Assembly: GCA_002412925.1 (NCBI GenBank)
Contig: DHVZ01000073.1
Span: 154,897 to 218,896 of the forward strand
DNA length: 64,000 bases
Direction: 5' to 3'
Source: Anaerolineales bacterium UBA5195
GTDB lineage: Bacteria > Chloroflexota > Anaerolineae > Anaerolineales > Villigracilaceae
Within the stretch, counting starts at the first letter, position 1; the number at the start of each line of letters is the position of its first letter. Below are positions 8,525 to 16,698 of the stretch, one piece after another. The notes beneath the pieces were generated by a model. That model saw only the letters and a list, made by a program, of their open reading frames with translations. It had not been told where the DNA came from and searched no databases. The position numbers and the translations under genes are program-made.

Positions 8525-9238
8525 GTGAAATCACTAAAAGAAACTAAATGGCCTAAATCCAGACCTGACTTAACTGGAGAACAAAAAAGAATATTTTCTG
8601 ACTGGTATCAGCATTGGTTATCCAAAGCGGGCATGCAAGGCCAATATAGTTTTATAGATCGTTTTGGTCATGAATACGCGACTAAAACCTTCAAAAATGG
8701 TTGTAAGACGCTGGATATTGGTGCAGGCAATGGCGCTCATCTGGAATACGAGAACCTTGATGCCCAGGAATATACAGCCCTGGAGTATAGTGGTGAATTA
8801 ATTGGGGACTTAAAGATGCGCTATCCAAAAATCAAGGCTGTAATCGGAGATTGCCAAAAAGAACTGGATTTTTTGGATAATTATTTTGATAGGGTGCTGG
8901 CCATTCACGTTCTGGAGCACCTGGATAATCTCCCAGCGACACTACGAGAGACCCACCGAACACTTCGCCCAGATGGTAAATTTTCTGTGGTCATCCCCTG
9001 CGAAGGCGGCATGTTGTATAGTATTGGCAGAAAATTCAGTTCGGAAAGGATGTTCGTAAAGAGATACCACCAAAGCTATGATTGGTTGATCAAATACGAT
9101 CATATCAATACAGCCAAAGAGGTTCTTTCCGAGTTAAAAAATCTTTTTAGCATTGATAGTACTCAATATTTTCCATTCCTGATACCCAGTGTTGACATGG
9201 AACTTGTCATTGGGCTTACATGCACTCCCCGCAAGTAA
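8525..9238 (+). CDS. Class I SAM-dependent methyltransferase
   Basis: The likely start is the GTG at 8525, seven bases after GGAG (8514-8517). An in-frame ATG at 8519 sits only one base from that site, and a TTG at 8456 has none. The 237-residue product carries the SAM-binding motif LDIGAGNGAH, the acidic strand-2 region TALEYS, VIGDCQKEL, and DRVLAIHVLEHLDN as motif II/III, followed by LRPDGKFSVVIPCEGG. It is a cytosolic enzyme of the Methyltransf_11/25 type; the acceptor is unknown. It is the first gene of a run that continues into the glycosyltransferase at 9271, 32 bases downstream, so it may modify a lipid-linked sugar. Confidence 0.75.
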   Translation: MKSLKETKWPKSRPDLTGEQKRIFSDWYQHWLSKAGMQGQYSFIDRFGHEYATKTFKNGCKTLDIGAGNGAHLEYENLDAQEYTALEYSGELIGDLKMRYPKIKAVIGDCQKELDFLDNYFDRVLAIHVLEHLDNLPATLRETHRTLRPDGKFSVVIPCEGGMLYSIGRKFSSERMFVKRYHQSYDWLIKYDHINTAKEVLSELKNLFSIDSTQYFPFLIPSVDMELVIGLTCTPRK

Positions 9239-9270
9239 GCCCAAAATTCCAATAGGATAAATGAGGTTAC

Positions 9271-10434
9271 ATGGATTATCAAAACCAACCATTAGTATCG
9301 ATAGTAATTCCAACGTTGAATGAAGAATTGACCATCGGTGAGTTTATAGATTGGTGTTCAGAAGGCATCCAAAAAGCTGGAGTGACGGGACAAATTCTAA
9401 TCATAGACAGTTCTACTGACAATACCCCTGAGATAGTTAAGGGCAAAGGGGCAGAAGTGATTTGCGTGCCCAAAAGAGGACTGGGCCGCGCTTATATTGA
9501 TTCACTCCCCAATATTCGCGGTCGCTACGTGATTATGGGAGATGCTGATTTAACTTATGACTTTCGAGAGCTAAGCCCCTTTATCGAAAAATTAGATAAA
9601 GGGTATGAATTCGTAATGGGCAGTCGCTACAAAGGATACATTGAACCAGGTGCCATGCCCCCGCTTCATCGGTATTTTGGAACTCCCCTAACTACATGGA
9701 TTCTAAACATAATGTTTGGAACCAAATACTCTGATATCCATTGTGGAATGCGGGCAATTACATACGAGGCGTTAAAAAAAATAAATCTAAAATCCCAATC
9801 TTGGGAATACGCATCAGAAATGGTTTTAAAAGCGAGCCGGTATAAATTAAGAATATCAGAGGTTCCAATAAAATTTTATAAAGACCGTGAGGGACGTCTT
9901 AGTCACCTGAAACGCGCTGGCTGGACAACGCCGTGGATAGCCGGCTGGATTAACCTGCGTATTATGTTTTTATACGGCGCAGATTTCTTCCTGCTTGTTC
10001 CAGGAATCGTTATCTTTACAATTGGGTTGATGCTTGTATTGAGTTTACTTCAAGGCGAATATTCAATTGGCCCTGTCTTTTTGAACCTGCATTGGATGTT
10101 GCTCGGCCTGACCTTGACAACGTTGGGGCATAGCGCAACACTGCTTGGCGTAATTTCACGCATTTACAATAATTTTGACGCGACCTTCACGCGATTAATT
10201 GAAAAACTTATTACTTATGACCATGGAGTAATTTCAGGTCTTGTATTGTTTCTAATAGGTTTCCTTATCAATGTTAATCTTACATATGTATATATAGAGA
10301 GCGGCTTAAGATTGACACAAATCTATTATCCGGGTGTGTTTGGCTTGTTGCTCATGATTTTAGGGTTTCAGACATTTACATTTACGCTTATTATTCAAAT
10401 GATTCTAAAAAACAATCCTCTATCTACAAATTAG
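9271..10434 (+). CDS. DPM1-like GT2 glycosyltransferase with C-terminal membrane helices
   Basis: The 387-residue protein opens with a GT2 catalytic domain: VSIVIPTLNEELTIGEFI, ILIIDSSTDNTPEIV and GRYVIMGDADLTYD, the last holding the DxD metal site. YSDIHCGMRAI and the W-YASEMVLKA stretch are typical of polyprenyl-phosphate glycosyltransferases of the dolichol-phosphate mannose synthase type. After residue 230 about four membrane helices follow. The reaction is expected to be transfer of a sugar from a nucleotide donor to polyprenyl phosphate at the inner membrane face. That would supply a GT-C enzyme such as the product of 6235, though the partnership is an inference. The next gene starts 12 bases on. 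Confidence 0.8.
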   Translation: MDYQNQPLVSIVIPTLNEELTIGEFIDWCSEGIQKAGVTGQILIIDSSTDNTPEIVKGKGAEVICVPKRGLGRAYIDSLPNIRGRYVIMGDADLTYDFRELSPFIEKLDKGYEFVMGSRYKGYIEPGAMPPLHRYFGTPLTTWILNIMFGTKYSDIHCGMRAITYEALKKINLKSQSWEYASEMVLKASRYKLRISEVPIKFYKDREGRLSHLKRAGWTTPWIAGWINLRIMFLYGADFFLLVPGIVIFTIGLMLVLSLLQGEYSIGPVFLNLHWMLLGLTLTTLGHSATLLGVISRIYNNFDATFTRLIEKLITYDHGVISGLVLFLIGFLINVNLTYVYIESGLRLTQIYYPGVFGLLLMILGFQTFTFTLIIQMILKNNPLSTN

Positions 10435-10446
10435 GAGAATAATAAA

Positions 10447-11427
10447 ATGATATTAACAGATAGTATTCGAAAAGTGTTTGTCACCGGCGGGGCTGGGTTT
10501 ATTGGTGCACATCTGGTTAATACTATTCTCGATACAACCGACTCTACTGTCACTGTATTCGATAATTTCAGCATAGGCCAACGCTTTCATTTTGGAGAAC
10601 GGATGTCTGATGCGCGTCTTACAATCATTGAAGCAGATGCGCAGGACCAGGACAAGTTGATTCAATCCATCCAAGGACATGATATCGTCTACCATTTTGC
10701 TGCTAACTCCGATATCGCCAGGGCTCAGCAAGAACCGGCTATTGATTTTTTGAATGGCACGCTCCTGACCCATAATGTATTAGAAGCGATGCGCATCACT
10801 GGTGTGAAGCGCATCGCATTTACATCCGGTAGCGGTGTTTACGGCGAAGTTGGTTCCACCCCAGTCCCGGAGAACTACGATCGTATGCTCCCTATTTCTA
10901 CTTATGGCGCCTGCAAGCTGGCCAGTGAGGCGCTGATTAGCGCTTATAGTTTCATGTTCGACATAACGGGAACCGTTTTCCGCTTTGCTAATGTTGTGGG
11001 ACCCAATCAAACCCACGGTGTCGCTTACGATTTTATCCAAAGACTTGCCCAGGACCCAACCCAACTCAAGATATTTGGCGACGGAACGCAAAGCAAGCCA
11101 TATATCCACATTGATGATATTTTGAAGGCATTCTTCTTGATAGAAAAGACCCAGGCCAGTGGTTATGATGTGTTAAATGTGGGTTCACAAGACCATCTCA
11201 CGGTGCATGAGATTGCTGATATTGTCTGTGAAAGGATGGGGTTGAGCAACGTTAAATATCTATTTACCGGGGGTTCGCGAGGCTGGAAAGCCGATGTTCC
11301 GGTTTATCGTCTCAACACCAACAAAATACGAGCCTGTGGCTGGCAAAATACGCGAAATTCACGCGAGGCCGTGGTGGCGTCCGTGGATGCAATGCTGGCC
11401 CATCTGAAGTCTAAAAAACTGAGCTGA
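10447..11427 (+). CDS. NAD-dependent nucleotide-sugar epimerase/dehydratase (extended SDR), copy 1
   Basis: The 326-residue product has the Rossmann motif VTGGAGFIGAH, the DNFS strand-2 end typical of NAD(P)-dependent epimerases, FTSGSGVYGE for the catalytic Ser/Thr strand, and YGACKLASE as YxxxK. VGPNQTHGVAYDF and YIHIDDILKAF follow as substrate-domain motifs. It probably converts a UDP- or GDP-sugar in the cytosol. AGGAG lies seven to eight bases before the ATG. It is closely similar to the next gene, sharing the N-terminal DSI-KVFVTGGAGFIG segment, which suggests tandem duplication followed by specialisation. Confidence 0.8.
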   Translation: MILTDSIRKVFVTGGAGFIGAHLVNTILDTTDSTVTVFDNFSIGQRFHFGERMSDARLTIIEADAQDQDKLIQSIQGHDIVYHFAANSDIARAQQEPAIDFLNGTLLTHNVLEAMRITGVKRIAFTSGSGVYGEVGSTPVPENYDRMLPISTYGACKLASEALISAYSFMFDITGTVFRFANVVGPNQTHGVAYDFIQRLAQDPTQLKIFGDGTQSKPYIHIDDILKAFFLIEKTQASGYDVLNVGSQDHLTVHEIADIVCERMGLSNVKYLFTGGSRGWKADVPVYRLNTNKIRACGWQNTRNSREAVVASVDAMLAHLKSKKLS

Positions 11428-11462
11428 AAAGCCAACCTTGATCTTATTTTCCAGGAGCAACC

Positions 11463-12449
11463 ATGTTATTAGGTGATTCAATCCACAAGGTTTTTGTGAC
11501 GGGAGGCGCTGGTTTCATTGGAAGCCACATAGTGGATATGCTCTTGCCACAAGGTTACGAGGTTACAGTATACGACAACCTCTCCAATGGCAAGATAGAG
11601 TATATTAGCCATCATTTCAATAAGCCCCGTTTCCACTTCATCCAGGCAGATGTGCTGGATTTACCGAAGTTAATCGATAATCTGCGTGGACATGACCTGG
11701 TTTGGCATCTTGCCGCTAACACGGATATCATTGGAGGGTATACCCAGCCCGAACGTGATTTGCGAGACTGCACAATGGCGGCGTTCAATATCGTCGAAGC
11801 CATGCGCCTCACAGGCATTCGTCCAATCCTTTTCTCTTCCACAGGCGCTGTGTACGGGGACCTATGCAAGGACCTGTCAGTTTCTGAGTCGGCAGGGCCA
11901 CTATTGCCAGTATCAACTTACGGAGCAGGTAAAATTGGAAGTGAGGCATTTTTATCCGCTTATAGTTACGTTTATGGCTTACAAGCGTGGATATTCCGCT
12001 TTGGTAATGTAATCGGAGCGCGTATGACACATGGCGTGATTTATGACTTTATTAACAAGATGCGCCAGAATCCTCGTGAATTGTTAATCCGCGGGGATGG
12101 TCAGCAAGAAAAGAACTATTTCCTGGTTGAAGAATGTATCGAAGGAATGGCGTTTGCTTTTCGTAACATCCCCATGACAGATGAGCACCCTTGTGATGTC
12201 TTTAATTTGGGGACAACCTCGATTTCAAAGGTAACGACGATTGCAGAGATTATCCGAGAAGAGATGAATTTTCCAGAAGCAAATATTTTGATTGAAGGAA
12301 CAAAAAAGGCTTGGCCTGGGGATCAGCCGCGTGTGCATTTTACCGTGGATAAGATCAATAAACTGCAATGGAAAACGTGCTACAGTTCGGATGAGGCGGT
12401 GCGGATTGCAGTGCGGCGGATGTTGGGTAAAACCGACGGTATGGTATAA
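11463..12449 (+). CDS. NAD-dependent nucleotide-sugar epimerase/dehydratase (extended SDR), copy 2
   Basis: A paralogue of the gene at 10447, 328 residues long. It shows VTGGAGFIGSHIVDML, TVYDNLSNG, FSSTGAVYGD and YGAGKIGSE (YxxxK), then GNVIGARMTHGVIYDF. The region before YxxxK differs from copy 1 (SESAGPLLPVST against PENYDRMLPIST), so the substrates may differ or act in sequence. CAGGAGC precedes the ATG by six bases. A substrate cannot be assigned from sequence alone; UDP-glucose/galactose or heptose-type epimerisation are both possible. The downstream neighbour is a nucleotide-sugar dehydrogenase homologue 12 bases away. Confidence 0.8.
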   Translation: MLLGDSIHKVFVTGGAGFIGSHIVDMLLPQGYEVTVYDNLSNGKIEYISHHFNKPRFHFIQADVLDLPKLIDNLRGHDLVWHLAANTDIIGGYTQPERDLRDCTMAAFNIVEAMRLTGIRPILFSSTGAVYGDLCKDLSVSESAGPLLPVSTYGAGKIGSEAFLSAYSYVYGLQAWIFRFGNVIGARMTHGVIYDFINKMRQNPRELLIRGDGQQEKNYFLVEECIEGMAFAFRNIPMTDEHPCDVFNLGTTSISKVTTIAEIIREEMNFPEANILIEGTKKAWPGDQPRVHFTVDKINKLQWKTCYSSDEAVRIAVRRMLGKTDGMV

Positions 12450-12461
12450 GGTAAACAGCGA

Positions 12462-13787
12462 ATGAACAAAATCTGTGTTGTCGGAATCTGGCATCAGGGG
12501 GCGGTTGCCGCAGCTTGTCTGGCTGATTTAGGCTACCGTGTAATGGGCGTGGAACAAGACCCGGCGCGTGCGCAAAATCTCAACGCTGGGAAAGCGCCCC
12601 TGTTTGAACCCGGATTGGATGATTTGCTATCCAAAGGGATCAAATCGGGCAATTTATCATTTACAACCAGCTTGAAGGATGGGCTATCAGAGACACATGA
12701 TATCTTAATCATGTTCGATACGCCCGTAGACGAAAACGACGATATCGACTTGAGTGGTATTTTTGCGGTTGCGCGCGAAATGGCCCCCTACATTCTGCCA
12801 GAATCAGTCCTGCTAGTTACTGCTCAAGTGCCGGTTGGCACCTGTGAGCAAATAGCCGCAATCATTCAAGAAGCAAATCCACAAGCCGATTTTGGAATTG
12901 CATATAGCCCCGAAAATCTAAGACTTGGTCAGGCAATTGACAGATTTATGCATCCTCCGCTCCCCCTCATTGGTGCGGATCGCGCAGAAACATTGGAGCG
13001 CCTTGAAAAATTGTTGTCAGTCTTGCCAGTTTCCTGGATGCGAGTTAACTTGCGAACTGCCGAGATGACCAAGCATGCTCTGAATGCCTTTTTAGCGGTT
13101 TCAATATGCTTTGCGAACGAATTAGGAAATCTTTGTGACGTAACAGGCGCAGATGGAATAAAAATAGCCCAAGCATTAAGAATAGAACCACGTATTGGCT
13201 CAAAAGCCATGCTGTTTCCAGGATTGGGTTTTTCAGGCGGGACACTGGCCCGCGATATGCGTACTCTTCAAAAACTGGGCGATCGCTTTGACATAGAGAC
13301 TTCTTTGATTGATGGCGCCTGGGCATCAAATCAGCGTCAGAACAAATCAGTCGTTAGAAATCTAAAGAAAACATTTGGTTCATTGGTAAACTTGAGAGTA
13401 AGCGTTCTGGGATTGACATATAAACCAGATACAAGCACATTGCGGCGTTCTGCCTCAATTGAGATCATAAATGAACTTGTTGCCGAGCACGCCAGGATAA
13501 AAGTGTATGATCCAAAAGCAGACCGGCAGGAACTCAAGGAGCACCCAGGATTCGAGGTGTGTGCGGACCCTTATTCCGCTATTAATGATAGCGATGTACT
13601 GGTTTTGATAACTCCCTGGCCGGAATTCAAGGATTTGGATTATCAAAAAGTATATTCTATTATGAAAAAGCCAGTGATTTTCGATACCCAAAACATGCTT
13701 GACAGCAAAGCATTATCTGTTCTTGGCTTTTCTTACTTTGGTATTGGCCGAGGAACAAATCTGGTGAATAAGGATGTGGCAAAATGA
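12462..13787 (+). CDS. UDP-glucose/GDP-mannose dehydrogenase family protein lacking the catalytic cysteine
   Basis: The 441-residue length fits the family. The NAD domain begins MNKICVVGIWHQGAVAAACL, a variant GxGxxG loop. FGIAYSPENLRLGQAI and MTKHALNAFLAVSICFANE keep the lysine and asparagine that orient substrate. The C-terminal domain is present (VLGLTYKPDTSTLRRSAS, KVYDPKA). The active-site segment normally reads GFGGSCFPKD; here it is GFSGGTLARD, with threonine for cysteine and arginine for lysine. Family members need that cysteine for the thiohemiacetal step from aldehyde to uronate. This protein may therefore stop at the aldehyde or do different chemistry. It overlaps the next gene by four bases. 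Confidence 0.75.
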   Translation: MNKICVVGIWHQGAVAAACLADLGYRVMGVEQDPARAQNLNAGKAPLFEPGLDDLLSKGIKSGNLSFTTSLKDGLSETHDILIMFDTPVDENDDIDLSGIFAVAREMAPYILPESVLLVTAQVPVGTCEQIAAIIQEANPQADFGIAYSPENLRLGQAIDRFMHPPLPLIGADRAETLERLEKLLSVLPVSWMRVNLRTAEMTKHALNAFLAVSICFANELGNLCDVTGADGIKIAQALRIEPRIGSKAMLFPGLGFSGGTLARDMRTLQKLGDRFDIETSLIDGAWASNQRQNKSVVRNLKKTFGSLVNLRVSVLGLTYKPDTSTLRRSASIEIINELVAEHARIKVYDPKADRQELKEHPGFEVCADPYSAINDSDVLVLITPWPEFKDLDYQKVYSIMKKPVIFDTQNMLDSKALSVLGFSYFGIGRGTNLVNKDVAK

Positions 13788-14788
13788 GAGTAGCAATTAT
13801 TGGGGCAGGCTTGCAAGCCAAACGTCGGGCACCAATCATTAACGATTGGCCCAATGCAGAATTGACAATTATCACCGCCAAAAACAAAGCAGAAGCCGAA
13901 CCCCTAGCGCGAAAAATGGGTTGTGAAGCCGGGGAAGGCTGGGAAGATGTTGTAACCAGGCCAGATATTGACATCGTTCTCGTTTGTACTCCGACGCATA
14001 TACACGCTGATGTTAGCATTGCAGCGATGCAAAACGGCAAACATGTATTGTGCGAAAAACCTTTGACGCGAACCATCTCTGAAGCGGAAAAAATGATCGC
14101 TGTAGCCCAGCAAACTGGATTGACCCTAAAATGTGGATTTAACCACCGTCACCACCCGGCCATCTGGAAAGCCAAACAATTGTTTGACCAGGGCGATTTG
14201 GGCAAGCCGATGTTTGGACGATGCAATTACGGCATTTGCGGCCGTCCCGGATACGAGAAGGAATGGCGCGCTGATACAAACATTGTCTCTGGCGGACAGT
14301 TTATGGAGCAAGGAATCCATGCCATTGATCTTTTTCGCTGGTTCTTGGGTGATTTTAAAAACGTAACCGGTTTTACTTCTACAAAATATTTTGATATTTC
14401 ACCTTTGGAAGATAATGGTTTTGCATTGTTGCGCACCGATTCTGGAGTGATTGCCTCGATTCACTCCAGTTTAACGCAATGGAAAAATCTTTTCATCTTT
14501 GAAGTTTTTGGTTCTGATGGTTACATTCGGGTGGAGGGGTTGGGGGGCGGATACGGGAATGAAAAACTATTTATTGGTAAACGGGATTTCTCTGCGCCTT
14601 TCACGGAGGAAGTGCTTGAGTATCGAGGCGATGATCGCTCCTGGCTGGATGAATGGAAAGAGTTTGTGGCTGCCATTCAGGAAAAGCGCGAGCCTCTTGG
14701 GAGCGGAACTGACGGATTGGAAGCCATTAAACTGGTGAACGCCATATATCAAGCAGCACAAGATGGTCAAACTGTAACAATGCTTTAA
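13784..14788 (+). CDS. Gfo/Idh/MocA family oxidoreductase
   Basis: The 334-residue protein has an N-terminal nucleotide-binding domain (MRVAIIGAGLQAKRRAP), the family signature HVLCEKPLTRTISEA with the catalytic EKP lysine, and FNHRHHPAIWKAK leading into the C-terminal beta-sheet domain. GGQFMEQGIHAIDLFRWFLG contains the histidine-aspartate pair used in proton transfer. Members oxidise or reduce a hydroxyl of a sugar or sugar nucleotide with NAD(P). Its ATGA overlap with the dehydrogenase-like gene at 12462 indicates coupled translation and a shared pathway. Together the two could give a 3-keto or uronic-type sugar, but the altered dehydrogenase makes this uncertain. Confidence 0.8.
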   Translation: MRVAIIGAGLQAKRRAPIINDWPNAELTIITAKNKAEAEPLARKMGCEAGEGWEDVVTRPDIDIVLVCTPTHIHADVSIAAMQNGKHVLCEKPLTRTISEAEKMIAVAQQTGLTLKCGFNHRHHPAIWKAKQLFDQGDLGKPMFGRCNYGICGRPGYEKEWRADTNIVSGGQFMEQGIHAIDLFRWFLGDFKNVTGFTSTKYFDISPLEDNGFALLRTDSGVIASIHSSLTQWKNLFIFEVFGSDGYIRVEGLGGGYGNEKLFIGKRDFSAPFTEEVLEYRGDDRSWLDEWKEFVAAIQEKREPLGSGTDGLEAIKLVNAIYQAAQDGQTVTML

Positions 14789-14814
14789 AGCTGCCCATAC
14801 GTATCTGCGCAATA

Positions 14815-14857
14815 AACAGGCTCATTGGTAAGATTGTTGTCTGCCAATGATCCTGTT
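14815..14857 (+). terminator. Hairpin after the Gfo/Idh gene
   Basis: AACAGGCTCATTGG (14815-14828) pairs with CCAATGATCCTGTT (14844-14857) with one mismatch. No U-tract follows, so it may be a stabilising hairpin or a weak terminator. The rest of the gap up to 15005 shows nothing else clear. Confidence 0.4.
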
Positions 14858-15005
14858 GCGACAGGAGCAGGATCTAACCACCCCATCCCCAAATTTGAGA
14901 TGATGCGCTTTTCCCGAAAAATACAGGACTTTTTGGATTTTCTTATCCACTATCCTGTGTATGTAGGTTAAACTTGTATGCCGAACACTCAAAAAATCTC
15001 AGCGA

Positions 15006-15971
15006 ATGGATAGCGTAAAGCTTATGAAATGTTTTATTACTGGAGCATCAGGTTTTATCGGGTCGCATCTGACAGAGTTTTTACTAATGCATGGATTAAC
15101 TGTCTATGGCCTTGATAAACAGATGAGTAGATTCCTTGGTAATTTGCAAGGCGATTTTCATTTCATTGCAAGTGATATTTTGGATAGAGAGCGTATCTTT
15201 GATACTATCTCTATGGCGCAACCAGATTACGTTTTTCATCTTGCGGCGCAGAGTCTTCCCAAGGTTTCCTGGGAAGACCCGGAAACAACCTTTAAAATAA
15301 ATGTCTTTGGAACACTATATCTGTTGGATGCAATTCGAGCCGCAAACATTAATCCAGTTGTTGAAGTATTTTGCTCCAGTGGAGAATACGCCATCAGTAA
15401 AGATGGTAAACCGATAGGTGAAGACCAACCACTTGAACCGTATAGCCCCTACGCGCTTAGCAAGATAGCCCAGGATCAGTTGAGTGTGCTATATTGGAAA
15501 AATTATCAGATGCGGATTGTACGAGTACGCCCTTTTTTCATTATTGGGCCGCGTAAAGTGGGGGATGTTTGTTCTGATTTTGCCAGAGGAGTTGTCGCCA
15601 TTGAGCGCGGTCTGGAAAAAAAACTAAAGGTCGGCAATTTGGATATTGTGCGCGATTTTCTGGATATACAGGATGCTGTCAACGCGCTCTATTTAATCGC
15701 ACATCAGGGTTTTCCAGGGGATGTTTACAATATTTGTTCTGGATCAGGCCACAGTATTGGTGAAATCGCCAAAGCGCTACAGAAACTTTCGAAAACGCAT
15801 TTTGAAATTGAGGTAGACGCATCGCTTCTTCGGCGTTTGGATGAACCAATAAAGATTGGCGACAACGGCAAATTACATGCGCTCGGTTGGAATCCATCCA
15901 CCAATTTTCAAGACTCATTAGCTCTTATCCTCGAGTCATGGCGTAATGAGACTGTCTCACCGTTAACCTAA
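15006..15971 (+). CDS. GDP-mannose 4,6-dehydratase-like SDR
   Basis: Two starts are possible: ATG 15006, or ATG 15024 (MKCFITGASGFIGSHL), which fits the usual family start. Neither has a strong ribosome binding site. The product of up to 321 residues has TGASGFIGSH, the strand VFHLAAQS, CSSGEYAI and YSPYALSKIAQDQL (YxxxK). RVRPFFIIGPRK and VRDFLDIQDAV match the GMD/RMD branch of extended SDRs. It opens the heptose gene run, so dehydration or reduction of GDP-heptose at C4/C6 is a reasonable hypothesis; GDP-mannose is the alternative. A methyltransferase follows within 30 bases. Confidence 0.75.
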   Translation: MDSVKLMKCFITGASGFIGSHLTEFLLMHGLTVYGLDKQMSRFLGNLQGDFHFIASDILDRERIFDTISMAQPDYVFHLAAQSLPKVSWEDPETTFKINVFGTLYLLDAIRAANINPVVEVFCSSGEYAISKDGKPIGEDQPLEPYSPYALSKIAQDQLSVLYWKNYQMRIVRVRPFFIIGPRKVGDVCSDFARGVVAIERGLEKKLKVGNLDIVRDFLDIQDAVNALYLIAHQGFPGDVYNICSGSGHSIGEIAKALQKLSKTHFEIEVDASLLRRLDEPIKIGDNGKLHALGWNPSTNFQDSLALILESWRNETVSPLT

Positions 15972-15999
15972 TAAAACCAGTTTGGAGTTAAACCTTACA

Positions 16000-16698
16000 A
16001 TGGCTAAAGAAGAATTTGACCATCTTGCCGATAATTATGAACAAAATATTTCGCCCTGGATGAGAATAACAGGCGAGAGTATTGAATTTTATGCCCAGTC
16101 AAGAATTAAATGGGTCGCGAAGGAGCTAAAAAAGCGAGACTGTATGCCTCACGGGATTTTGGATTTTGGGTGTGGAGTTGGATTAGCTACCCCTTTTCTT
16201 TTAGAGGAATTTGGTAGTGACTGTACTGTCATCGGGGTCGATGTTTCGTTGGATTCCCTGAAAGTTGCCACATCCAACTATGCATCTCGGAATGTTAGTT
16301 TTCAATCTTTGGACAGTTACGTTCCAAATCAACAGGTTGACTTAATTTATTGCAACGGGGTTTTCCATCATATCCCCCTCAATGAGAGAGGGAGAGCCAT
16401 ACAATTTATTCATGATTCCCTTCGGCCCGGCGGTTTTTTTGCATTATGGGAAAATAATCCTTGGAACCCGATAGTAAAATATAATATGTCACATGCAGAA
16501 ATAGACCGTAATGCAATACCAATCATTCCCCCAAACGCAAAAAATAATGTTCTAACCAGCGGTTTTGAATTACTAATGCTACGCTATTGTTTTGTGTTTC
16601 CAAAATTTCTAAAGTTTTTAAGATTCTTGGAAGCCCCCCTTTCTCAAATTCCGATTGGCGCACAATACGTTCTTCTCAGTCGAAAGGATTCACATTGA
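16000..16698 (+). CDS. Class I SAM-dependent methyltransferase in the heptose operon
   Basis: I take the ATG at 16000, with GGAG at 15984-15987, over the TTG at 15982. The 232-residue protein has ILDFGCGVGLATPFLL as the SAM loop, VIGVDVSLDSL as the acidic strand end, YCNGVFHHIPLNERGRA and LRPGGFFALWENNPWN. This pattern resembles Methyltransf_11/12-type enzymes acting on small molecules or sugar nucleotides. It lies between the GMD-like SDR and the heptose kinase and overlaps the kinase start (TTGA), so O- or C-methylation of the heptose or its 4-keto derivative is a plausible job. The acceptor cannot be derived from sequence. Confidence 0.75.
   Translation: MAKEEFDHLADNYEQNISPWMRITGESIEFYAQSRIKWVAKELKKRDCMPHGILDFGCGVGLATPFLLEEFGSDCTVIGVDVSLDSLKVATSNYASRNVSFQSLDSYVPNQQVDLIYCNGVFHHIPLNERGRAIQFIHDSLRPGGFFALWENNPWNPIVKYNMSHAEIDRNAIPIIPPNAKNNVLTSGFELLMLRYCFVFPKFLKFLRFLEAPLSQIPIGAQYVLLSRKDSH

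Noticed and set aside
16587..16694. Upstream start for the heptose kinase
   Set aside because: It overlaps the methyltransferase by 112 bases, and the added residues do not match the kinase family; the TTG at 16695 has AAAGGA and starts at the conserved motif.
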